Positions 1-7,333 of a stretch of 52,922 nt of DNA are shown piece by piece. The stretch spans positions 1-52,922 of the forward strand of contig JAJXZS010000013.1 of the NCBI GenBank assembly GCA_021779955.1, written 5' to 3'. Source of the stretch: Chloroflexota bacterium. Its GTDB lineage: Bacteria > Chloroflexota > Anaerolineae > Anaerolineales > Anaerolineaceae. The notes under the pieces were generated by a model. That model saw only the letters and a program-made list of their open reading frames with translations, made no database searches and had not been told where the DNA came from. Position numbers and translations under genes: made by a program. Position 1 is the first letter of the stretch. The number at the start of each line of letters is the position of its first letter.

Positions 1-16
1 CAAAATCGAGGATTTC

Positions 17-535
17 ATGATACTATGTCCGAACTGCCAACATAAAGAATTGCCCGGCGCATTGTTTTGTAGCGAATGTGGTACCCAATTGGTATCATTG
101 GATATCTTGAATACCCGTTCGATTCAAAAAACGCCATCTGAGGGCCTGGCACCGAAAATCAAGATACCGGAAGTCGCGCCTAAAACCCCAGGGGCGCATG
201 GAAACGAGCCGTCCATTTCATTACATATCGTCGACAGCGGGCAGGTTCTACACCTGGCTGAAAGAGCTGAGTTCACCCTGGGACGTACGATCGAAGGGCA
301 GCCGATTCTTCCCGATATCGACCTTTCACCCTTCGAGGCGTTCACCCTTGGCGTATCGCGGTTGCACGCAGCGCTGAGGATCGTCAATCACGAGGTGGTG
401 ATCACCGACCTGGGATCTTCAAACGGCACCCGCGTCAACGGGCAAAAGATTGTGCCGCACGTCGATTACCCGGTTACCCATGGAGATATCATTGCCCTGG
501 GTAAGCTCAAGATTCAAGTTCTGATCACAAAATAA
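17..535 (+). CDS. Zinc-ribbon plus FHA domain protein
   Basis: A 172-residue cytosolic protein. Residues 4-21 hold a zinc ribbon (CPNC then CSEC), followed by a flexible Pro-rich linker to about residue 65. The C-terminal half is an FHA domain, recognised by GR near residue 89, SRLHA near 114 and SSNGT near 133. FHA domains bind phosphothreonine peptides, so the protein probably docks to a target of a Ser/Thr kinase; no kinase is visible here. A GAGG ribosome site precedes the ATG. It leads a compact run with a small protein and a response regulator (14 and 2 nt gaps). The domains are clear but the partner is unknown. Confidence 0.85.
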   Translation: MILCPNCQHKELPGALFCSECGTQLVSLDILNTRSIQKTPSEGLAPKIKIPEVAPKTPGAHGNEPSISLHIVDSGQVLHLAERAEFTLGRTIEGQPILPDIDLSPFEAFTLGVSRLHAALRIVNHEVVITDLGSSNGTRVNGQKIVPHVDYPVTHGDIIALGKLKIQVLITK

Positions 536-549
536 AGGAAGCCGAATTC

Positions 550-789
550 ATGCCATCCCTGGTGATTCACCTTTTAAACGAAGATCCGGTTTTGGGCGAG
601 GTAGATGAGCTGCCTCAAAAATCGGACGTTATCATTATTGTCAAGAATCCAAGGCGAAGAGACGGAAAGGATTTGCCGTATCTCGATGCGAGCGTGACAA
701 ACGTTGTCTGGCCGCTTTCGAGGATCAGCTTCATCGAAATCCTGCCCGGCGAGAAAGACGAAGAGATTGTCAGTTTTGTTCGGGAGTAG
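550..789 (+). CDS. Conserved small protein of unknown function
   Basis: A 79-residue acidic protein that I do not recognise. It has no signal peptide, membrane segment or cysteine motif; the pattern of beta-prone stretches (SLVIHLL, DVIIIVKNP, RISFIEIL) suggests a small beta-rich fold. It follows the FHA gene after 14 nt and ends 2 nt before the response regulator, so it is almost certainly co-translated with both. Its position suggests an accessory role to that regulator, but this is inference only. Confidence 0.65.
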   Translation: MPSLVIHLLNEDPVLGEVDELPQKSDVIIIVKNPRRRDGKDLPYLDASVTNVVWPLSRISFIEILPGEKDEEIVSFVRE

Positions 790-791
790 CT

Positions 792-1529
792 ATGGCCGAA
801 GATATGTTCAAGAACAAAAAGATCCTGGTAGTCGATGATGAAGAAAGAATGGCCCGCTTCATCCGCCTCAACCTTGAACATGATGGTTTCCTGGTCATTG
901 AAGCGTACCGCGGGATGGACGCCATCCGCCTTTTGCGCGAACAATTGCCCGATTTGATTTTGCTCGATGTGATGATGCCTGACATAGACGGATTCGAAAC
1001 CCTGAAAATGATCCGGGAAGTCAGTTCGGTGCCCGTGATCATGCTGACTGCAAAGGGCGAGGAAGACGACCGTGTCAAGGGGCTCGAGATGGGCGCTGAC
1101 GATTACATTACCAAGCCTTTCAGCCCGCGCGAGCTTACCAGCCGTGTCAAAGCTGTGCTGCGCAGGATCGAGGCCAGCGGAGTGGGCAGCGGCGAGGTGA
1201 TCCAGGTGGATGATCATCTGAAGATGGATTTTGGAAGGCGTGAAATCTGGTTGGATGGCAAGCTGGTCAAGCTGCGCCCAACGGAATACAGGCTGCTTTA
1301 TCATCTTGTGCAAAATGCAGGCTGGGTGCTGACGTACGATCAGATCCTCTCCAAGGTTTGGGGATACGAGTATCGGGATGAACCACATTATGTGCGATTG
1401 TACGTTAATTACTTGCGGCAAAAGCTGGAGAAAGATCCTGCCAATCCAAAATATATTTTGACCGAACGAGGGGTTGGATATCGATTCGTGGATTATAAAC
1501 GCGGAGAGACGAGCGAAGAAAAAAAGTAA
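792..1529 (+). CDS. OmpR/PhoB-family response regulator
   Basis: A 245-residue two-component regulator. The receiver domain (about 10-125) has the acidic pair DD at 15-16, phospho-acceptor D59 in LLDVMMP, T86 and K108 (ITKPF). The C-terminal winged helix (about 135-238) has the RPTEYRLL and YVNYLRQKLE signatures of OmpR-type DNA-binding domains. No histidine kinase lies next to it, so it is an orphan here; its neighbours are an FHA protein upstream and thioredoxin downstream. It probably regulates transcription; targets are unknown. Confidence 0.92.
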   Translation: MAEDMFKNKKILVVDDEERMARFIRLNLEHDGFLVIEAYRGMDAIRLLREQLPDLILLDVMMPDIDGFETLKMIREVSSVPVIMLTAKGEEDDRVKGLEMGADDYITKPFSPRELTSRVKAVLRRIEASGVGSGEVIQVDDHLKMDFGRREIWLDGKLVKLRPTEYRLLYHLVQNAGWVLTYDQILSKVWGYEYRDEPHYVRLYVNYLRQKLEKDPANPKYILTERGVGYRFVDYKRGETSEEKK

Positions 1530-1575
1530 ATGGATTATAATTCGGCAAATATCTAAAGATCGAGCAGGAGAGAGA

Positions 1576-1923
1576 ATGTTTACAGAACCAATTCACGTCA
1601 GCGATAGCGCGTTCGAAAAGACCGTATTGCAGTCTTCGATTCCCGTGATCGTCGATTTTTGGGCACCCTGGTGCGGCCCGTGCAAAGCAATCGCACCGAC
1701 GCTGGAGAAGATCGCGAAGGATTACGCCGGAAAGTTGATCGTGGCGAAAGTCAACACCGATGAAGATTCGGAATATGCACTCAAATACGGCGTACAGGGC
1801 ATACCAACGATGCTCTTCATTTCGGGGGGCAAGATTGTTCACCGCACGGTAGGGTCGCTGCCTGAGCGGTTAATCCGCGAGACGGTTGATCAATTCCTCG
1901 ATGTGGTCAAATCTGCATCATAA
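1576..1923 (+). CDS. trxA: Thioredoxin
   Basis: A 115-residue thioredoxin with the classical WCGPC active site (C33 and C36) and the cis-Pro segment GIPTML. It reduces protein disulfides in the cytoplasm. The chosen ATG is preceded by GGAGAGAG; an in-frame extension reaching back into the regulator gene would add 34 residues unlike thioredoxin, so it was rejected. A TATAAT at 1536-1541 between regulator and gene may give it its own transcript. The strong terminator just after the stop closes the unit. Confidence 0.93.
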   Translation: MFTEPIHVSDSAFEKTVLQSSIPVIVDFWAPWCGPCKAIAPTLEKIAKDYAGKLIVAKVNTDEDSEYALKYGVQGIPTMLFISGGKIVHRTVGSLPERLIRETVDQFLDVVKSAS

Positions 1924-1949
1924 AACAAACGCCCGAAAGGGCGTTTGTT
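1924..1949. terminator. Bidirectional terminator, trxA / murA
   Basis: A perfect 11-bp stem (AACAAACGCCC paired with GGGCGTTTGTT) around a GAAA tetraloop lies between the convergent stops of thioredoxin and murA, with T-rich flanks on both strands. Confidence 0.85.
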
Positions 1950-1959
1950 CTTCCTCAGG

Positions 1960-3243
1960 TTATTCTCCTGGAACCCTTTCGATTTTTGCTCCCAGCGATC
2001 TCAATTTATCATCGACACGCTCGTAGCCGCGGTCGATCTGCCCGATGTTGCGGATGACGGACTTGCCACAAGCCGACAGGGCAGCCAAAACCAGTGCCAT
2101 ACCTGCACGGATATCGGGACTTTCCATCTTCTCGCCGGCAAGGGGAGTAGGCCCTTGAACGATACAGCGATGAGGATCGCAGAGCACGATCTGGGCGCCC
2201 ATACCCACGAGCTTGTCTGTGAAGAACATGCGCGAAGGATACATCCAATCGTGGAAGAGCATGGTTCCCTTCGCCTGGGTGCTGATGACGATGGCAATGC
2301 TCATTAAGTCTGTCGGGAAGGCAGGCCACGGCATGACATTGATGGTGGGAATCATGCCGCCAAGGTCCGCTTCGACAATCAACTCCTGGTCTGCAGGAAC
2401 GAAGATGTCGTTACCCTGATTCTCCCAATGAACGCCCATCCTGCCGAAGACGAGGCGAACCATGTCGAGATATTGGACGCCTGCGCTTTTGATGGTGATC
2501 GAACCGTGCGTCACGGCTGCAGCACCGATGAAACTGACCACCTCAAGATAATCAGGACCAATGGTAAATTCGCCGCCATGCAGCTTATCAACTCCCGTGA
2601 TGTGGAGGGTGTTCGAGCCGATGTTTTCGATCTTTGCCCCGAGGACGTTCAAGAAATGGCACAATTCCTGGATGTGGGGTTCTGAAGCTGCATTGCGGAT
2701 AATCGAATGCCCTTCTGCGAGACTTGCGGCCATGATGGCGTTTTCAGTTGCAGTAACGCTTGCCTCATCGAGCAGAATATCGGCGCCTTTCAGCTTGCTT
2801 GCCTTGAAATGGAACGAGCGGTCGTAGCCGATCTCAGCGCCAAGTTTCTGAATGGCGAGCATGTGGGTGTCGACGCGCCGCCTGCCGATCACATCGCCGC
2901 CTGGCGGGGGAAGCTCCAATTCGCCCGCGCGGGCAGTGACCGGACCAGCCAGGAGGATGGACGCGCGAATCTTGCGGCATAGGTCGGGGTCCAGTGTTGT
3001 TGGGACGACTTCTTTGGCATGGACTTTCCAGGTCGAGCCTTGCATGACTTCAATTTCGACGCCCAAGCTCATAATTAGCTTGCGCATCGTCTGGACATCC
3101 TGAATATCGGGGACATTGTGTAAAATCACGGGTTCATCGGTCATCAAACAAGCAGCCAACAGGGGGAGGGCTGCGTTCTTATTGCCTGCAGGAGTCATCG
3201 TGCCAGACAAAGGTGTACCACCTTCGATAATGAATTTCTCCAT
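1960..3243 (-). CDS. murA: UDP-N-acetylglucosamine enolpyruvyl transferase, Asp-type active site
   Basis: A 427-residue MurA, first committed enzyme of peptidoglycan synthesis, transferring enolpyruvate from PEP to UDP-GlcNAc. It has the N-terminal GNKNAALP motif with the binding Lys/Asn (about 20-27), RASILLAGP and GGDVIGRRRVDTH. In most MurA proteins the catalytic-loop residue is Cys (GGCxIG); here codon 2895-2893 is GAT, so residue 117 is Asp. The same change in mycobacterial and chlamydial MurA confers fosfomycin insensitivity. GAGGAGG lies 5 nt before this ATG; the adjacent upstream ATG (3246) is only 2 nt away and less likely. The gene stands alone and convergent to trxA. Confidence 0.93.
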   Translation of the reverse strand: MEKFIIEGGTPLSGTMTPAGNKNAALPLLAACLMTDEPVILHNVPDIQDVQTMRKLIMSLGVEIEVMQGSTWKVHAKEVVPTTLDPDLCRKIRASILLAGPVTARAGELELPPPGGDVIGRRRVDTHMLAIQKLGAEIGYDRSFHFKASKLKGADILLDEASVTATENAIMAASLAEGHSIIRNAASEPHIQELCHFLNVLGAKIENIGSNTLHITGVDKLHGGEFTIGPDYLEVVSFIGAAAVTHGSITIKSAGVQYLDMVRLVFGRMGVHWENQGNDIFVPADQELIVEADLGGMIPTINVMPWPAFPTDLMSIAIVISTQAKGTMLFHDWMYPSRMFFTDKLVGMGAQIVLCDPHRCIVQGPTPLAGEKMESPDIRAGMALVLAALSACGKSVIRNIGQIDRGYERVDDKLRSLGAKIERVPGE

Positions 3244-3468
3244 CATGACCTCCTCAAGGTATAGAGTTATCAGCAATAGTTCTTTTGAAATTATGGGATG
3301 CGATTAAGAGTTTATACTAAGGCGCTGAAATTGTCGAGTGTGCTGACCAAAATACAACTTGCGCTCATTTGAGGTGTTATTTTAAGCATGCGAAGTCGAA
3401 AAAAGTTGTAGACTAATACTATTCTCAAATGCTGGGCAAACACTCATTTTCATATTACAGAGGTTATT

Positions 3469-4596
3469 ATGATCCAAATTGAGCAAGTCGATTTGACAAA
3501 TAAAAAGGCAGTGAATGAATTCGTGCAATTTCAATATGATTTGTACAAAGGTGTGCCCCAGTTTTGTCCTCCATTCTATGCGGATATTAAGTTGATGCTG
3601 AACAAACAGAAGCACCCGTTCTATGAGCATTCGGACGGAGACTTTTTCGTAGCCAGGCAGGACGGCAAAGTAGTTGGGCGTATCGGCGCGCTGGTGAATA
3701 ACCCGTTCAACCAGTATCACGGAACAAAGAAGGCGAATTTCTACCTCTTCGACACGATCAATGATCAGGAAGTCGCGAATAAGCTTTTCGACCGCGCATT
3801 CGAATGGGCGCGGGCGCGAGGACTGAATCAGATGATAGGTCCGAAAGGGTTGGGAGCCTTTGACGGTTACGGCATCCAGACAGAAGGATATGAGCATCAC
3901 CAGATGATGATTATGATGAATTACAACTACCCGTATTACGTCAATCTGGTCGAAAAACTCGGGTTCGAGACAGAAGTCGATTTCATGTCGTGCTATTTAC
4001 CTGTGGAATCATTCATTATCCCCGAACGAATCACGCAAATAGCCGACAAAGTTCTCGAACGTGGGACGTTCAAAATCCTAAACTTCAAGAATAAGGCAGA
4101 AATTCGCAAGTTCGCACCCCAAATCGGCAAAGCATACAACGACACCTTCATCAACAACTGGGAGTATTACCCACTTTCAGATGCCGAGGTAAAGAAACTG
4201 CTGAAGGATCTGCTTACACTGATAGAACCGGCGCTGATCAAGATTATCATGCACGAGGACCAAATCGTCGGCTTTTTACTGGGATTTCCCGATATCACGC
4301 CCGCTTTGCAGCGAGGAAAAGGTCACATTACGCCGTGGTCGATTGTCGACATGCTGATCACGATGAGACAGACCAAATGGATTTCGTTGAATGGAGCGGG
4401 CGTGCTGCCCGAGTACCACGGGCGTGGCGGCAATGCTTTGATGTACTCCGAGATGGGTAAGACCCTTCACAATTCCAGGTTCGTTCACGGCGAGTTAACC
4501 CAGGTGGCCAACACCGCAGTTCAGATGCGCCAGGATATGATCAAAGCCGGCGGTCAACCTTATAAGAATCACCGGGTATACCACAAAGACATTTAA
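3469..4596 (+). CDS. GNAT-fold acyltransferase-like protein
   Basis: A 375-residue cytosolic protein that looks like a two-lobed member of the GNAT acyltransferase superfamily. The N-terminal half has a GNAT-like strand FFVARQDGKVVGRIGALVNN (about 63-82) and the C-terminal part has GVLPEYHGRGGNALMYSEM (about 308-326), the usual acetyl-CoA pyrophosphate-loop pattern (RGxGxA-like). Substrate is unknown. GAGG sits 6 nt before the ATG. It is monocistronic, between murA's upstream region and a terminator. The superfamily call is fairly secure, the activity is not. Confidence 0.7.
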   Translation: MIQIEQVDLTNKKAVNEFVQFQYDLYKGVPQFCPPFYADIKLMLNKQKHPFYEHSDGDFFVARQDGKVVGRIGALVNNPFNQYHGTKKANFYLFDTINDQEVANKLFDRAFEWARARGLNQMIGPKGLGAFDGYGIQTEGYEHHQMMIMMNYNYPYYVNLVEKLGFETEVDFMSCYLPVESFIIPERITQIADKVLERGTFKILNFKNKAEIRKFAPQIGKAYNDTFINNWEYYPLSDAEVKKLLKDLLTLIEPALIKIIMHEDQIVGFLLGFPDITPALQRGKGHITPWSIVDMLITMRQTKWISLNGAGVLPEYHGRGGNALMYSEMGKTLHNSRFVHGELTQVANTAVQMRQDMIKAGGQPYKNHRVYHKDI

Positions 4597-4603
4597 AATC
4601 AAA

Positions 4604-4635
4604 CGAGCGGCCGAAAGGCCGCTCGAATTTTCTTT
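4604..4635. terminator. Bidirectional terminator
   Basis: A 9-bp GC-rich stem (CGAGCGGCC with GGCCGCTCG) and GAAA loop at 4604-4625 is followed by AATTTTCTTTT. It separates the GNAT-like gene from the convergent DoxX gene. Confidence 0.85.
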
Positions 4636-4651
4636 TCAATACCTGAAATGC

Positions 4652-5149
4652 TCAAGCTCCAGGCACACGGGCGCGGGTCACTTGCGAGAGAGCGATCCCC
4701 AGAATCACCGCGACCAAGCCAACGATCAGAAATGCCGGTTCGGGCAATGTAATGCCAAGCGCAGCATCCAGCGAGTATGCTCCAGGGCCGGTGAAAGCCA
4801 GCGCAAGTGCAGCAGCAATGTTCGTCAATGGGAATTCGATGCCGCCCTTAGTGTTCCAAAAGCCGTGAGGGAAGTGAACCTGGATGATCGCGACGAGCAT
4901 CGAAGCAATGATCCCCAATGATCCCAACGGACTGAGAAATCCAAGCACAAGCAGCAAACCTCCGACAAATTCGCTGAGGGATGCAATTCCTCCCCAAAAC
5001 CATGCAGGACGCAAGCCCATCGATCCGATCCACTGCGTTGTCCCTTTCAGACCTGAGCCGCCAAAGAGCCCAAACAGCTTTTGACTGCCGTGACCCAAGA
5101 AGATCACTCCAAGCACGATCCTCAAAATCAATAAGCCAATGTTGAGCAT
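4652..5149 (-). CDS. DoxX family membrane protein
   Basis: A 165-residue integral membrane protein with about four hydrophobic helices, starting LLILRIVLGVIFLGHGSQKLFG, the typical DoxX N-terminus, followed by GGLLLVLGFLSPLGSLG and a short cytosolic tail. Family members are linked to quinone or sulfur redox chemistry and membrane stress, but the exact activity is not settled. The start was chosen because GGAGG lies 7 nt upstream; an ATG nine codons earlier has no such site. A 9-bp inverted repeat sits just upstream of the ribosome site. Confidence 0.85.
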   Translation of the reverse strand: MLNIGLLILRIVLGVIFLGHGSQKLFGLFGGSGLKGTTQWIGSMGLRPAWFWGGIASLSEFVGGLLLVLGFLSPLGSLGIIASMLVAIIQVHFPHGFWNTKGGIEFPLTNIAAALALAFTGPGAYSLDAALGITLPEPAFLIVGLVAVILGIALSQVTRARVPGA

Positions 5150-5162
5150 GCCAATCCTCCAT

Positions 5163-5189
5163 CGATATCTGCTCATTCATCAGATATCG
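5163..5189. promoter_or_regulatory. Inverted repeat upstream of doxX
   Basis: CGATATCTG (5163-5171) and CAGATATCG (5181-5189) form a perfect 9-bp inverted repeat with a 9-nt spacer, ending 14 nt before the DoxX start codon. The spacing fits either a dimeric repressor site or a hairpin in the leader. No regulator gene lies beside it. Confidence 0.45.
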
Positions 5190-5392
5190 CTTCTCAATTC
5201 AACTTCATGATCTATTTGATTGAACCGCCGCAGCAAGGTTACATCGGCTGCCAAATCATCAAATACTGTCGGCTGCACACTTGGAAACTTAGGAGTTATG
5301 TCGGCCAAGGTTGGCAAGCCGGAATCCAATGCGTTGACTTTGCTGATTCGAGTTCCTATAATCAAGCTAGAAAATAGGAGGAAGGTCGATGG

Positions 5393-6979
5393 ATGCCTGA
5401 TCTTACTTCGGTTTTGGGGTTATTGGCACTGATTTTTATCATTGCAGCGATTGTTTCCAATTTTGTAGAACGTGCGCCGATTTCATTTCCGATGATCTTC
5501 CTCGGCCTTGGGTTTATCCTGGGCGGGTACGGCCTGAAGCTCATCGCCCTGAATTTGCACGATCCAGCCCTAGATACGATTGCCACGCTCAACCTGGCAT
5601 TCGTCTTTTTCCTGGACGCGATCAATCTACGTTTCGATTTCATCCAAAAGAACTGGAAGGTTCCGCTGTTGACGACCGGTCCGGGGACGTTGATCACGCT
5701 CGCGCTGATTTCGCTTGGAGCTTATTTCGTTTTGCACCTATCGATCATCCAATCTTTGCTGGTCGGTACAGCGCTCGCCTCGGTCGACCCCGTACTGCTT
5801 CGGGATGTTGTGAAAGATGAGCGCATTCCGCGCTCGATCCGTGAATCATTACGAGTCGAAGCAGGGTCAAACGATATTATCGTTCTCCCGATCCTGCTAA
5901 TATTAATTGCAGTTGCACTTGGACAATCGCATACGGCGGCGGGTTGGCTGGTGTACTTTGGCCGGCTTTTTATCCTCGGCCCGCTCGCCGGGGCTGCAAT
6001 TGGAGCTGGGGGAGCTTTCCTGATCGAATGGATTCGAAAGCGAACGCCAATCAGCCGGCCTTATCGTGCCATTTATGGGATTGGGGTGATGTTCGCCGCA
6101 TATTACGTAGGAACATTGGTCAGCAGCAATGGACTTCTCGCTGTATTCGCTGCAGGAATTGCCACGGCATTACTGGACGACGACCTCTGCGACTGTTTCC
6201 TGGAATATGGAGAAATTTCCTCAGAAATGATGATGCTGCTCGCTTTTCTGTTATTTGGCATCGTCCTATCCGATCTGATCGCCGGTACGTCAATTCTTCC
6301 CATCCTGGCCTTTACGGCGTTGGTGCTGTTTATTGCACGACCAATGGCCATCGGTCTGGTGCTCAGGAAGGCGAACATCAGCAAGCAAGCGCTTTTGTTC
6401 ATGGGATGGTTCGGCCCGCGAGGGTTGAGCTCACTGCTGTTTGCCTTGATTCTTGTCACCTATGGGGTAGCCGGGAATGCGCAAATTTTGACGATCGTGG
6501 GAGTTGTCGTCGTCATCTCGGTGATCTTGCATGGGGTTTCTGCATCACCACTGGCAGCAAGATATGCAAGGATTGTGTCGAATGAAACTTTACCAGAAGA
6601 GCGCGTGGGAACTGCAGCCGGGCTGTATCCGTCGCAACCAGAAGATATTCCAAGAATTTCGGTAGAAGAGCTGGCAGACAGGCTGGCGGGCGATGATCCG
6701 CCAACTTTGCTGGATGTACGATCGCGTTCGTCCTACAGCCGGTCGACAACCAGGATTCCCGGAAGCATACGGGTAGTGCCAGATGAGATCCGTGAATGGG
6801 CGGCCGGAAAGTCGAAGGAGCACGACGTCATCACTTATTGCACCTGACCGGATGAAGCCACGAGCGCCCGTGTGGCGCAGGAACTGGTCAAGATGGGCTT
6901 TCGAGCCTCTGCCTTGAAGGGTGGCTTCAAGGCGTGGAGCGAAGGTCACCCGGTAGAACCAAAAGCGGGGGAAGAGTAA
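5393..6979 (+). CDS. CPA1 Na+/H+ antiporter fused to rhodanese; candidate selenoprotein (in-frame TGA 6845-6847)
   Basis: Reads as 528 codons if TGA codon 485 is decoded. Residues 5-385 form about 12 membrane helices of a CPA1-type cation/proton antiporter, with EAGSNDIIVLPI (the ND ion-binding motif) and a GWFGPRGLSS helix. A cytosolic rhodanese domain follows from about 422 (ISVEELADRL, LLDVRS, RIPGSI) to the active-site loop YCT-TGA-PDEATSARVA and a complete C-terminus (GGFKAW) ending in TAA at 6977. Relatives of this rhodanese type usually carry CxCP here, so TGA falls on the second Cys and selenocysteine is the natural reading. Without recoding the protein stops at 484 residues inside the catalytic loop. 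A fresh nonsense mutation or base-call error cannot be excluded. AGGAGGAAGG precedes the ATG. Confidence 0.7.
6845..6890 (+). promoter_or_regulatory. SECIS-like hairpin beginning at the in-frame TGA
   Basis: The TGA is the first triplet of a hairpin: UGACCGG (6845-6851) pairs with CUGGUCA (6884-6890) over 7 bp including one G-U. Inside, GCCAC (6857-6861) pairs with GUGGC (6872-6876), leaving a 10-nt apical loop that begins with G. Bacterial SECIS elements lie immediately 3' of the UGA, inside the coding region, with a G at the start of the loop. The distance from UGA to loop (14 nt) is slightly shorter than usual, and no energy calculation was made. Confidence 0.4.
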
Positions 6980-7157
6980 TCCAAAAGCATTGGACGAGGG
7001 CAGTATTTCATTTCAACCAAGGAGTGTTTTCGACCTTTTTTTCCGACTTGAAGTGTGATTTCTGAACGACTTTGTTTCTAAGTTTTGCACGTTGACTGAG
7101 TGTTCGGTTCTCCCATTCGGTAACAAAGAAGTGTATAGCTCTCTCTAACGCCCTGGA

Positions 7158-7166
7158 TGCTATAAT
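7158..7166 (+). promoter_or_regulatory. Extended -10 promoter for the amidohydrolase/exporter pair
   Basis: TGCTATAAT is a perfect -10 box with the TGn extension, in the 354-nt gap 6980-7333; no good -35 is present. Transcription would start near 7173, giving a leader of about 160 nt before the M20 gene. I see no open frame in this gap. Confidence 0.45.
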
Positions 7167-7194
7167 GTTTTCAATGACGTTTCATTGCTGAACC

Positions 7195-7216
7195 ATGCTC
7201 CTTCTGCCAGGAGTAT
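7195..7216 (+). promoter_or_regulatory. Leader hairpin upstream of the M20 gene
   Basis: ATGCTCCT and AGGAGTAT form an 8-bp stem (one G-U) around a 6-nt loop, followed by CGTTTTG. It lies about 20 nt into the predicted leader. It could be an attenuator-like hairpin, but the T-run is short and no known riboswitch motif is recognised. Confidence 0.3.
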
Positions 7217-7333
7217 CGTTTTGAATTTGATTGAGAGTAGATTATTGCCAACCAGATCCACGAAACCAGTCCGAGGCAATCTGGGTTTAAAAACAGAGTT
7301 GTACTCTTGCGTTCCCCGAAAAGGAGAGGGTAT

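Noticed and set aside
615-1421. Open frame of 268 codons opposite the OmpR-type regulator
   Set aside because: Antisense to a fully recognisable receiver/winged-helix gene, without its own signals.
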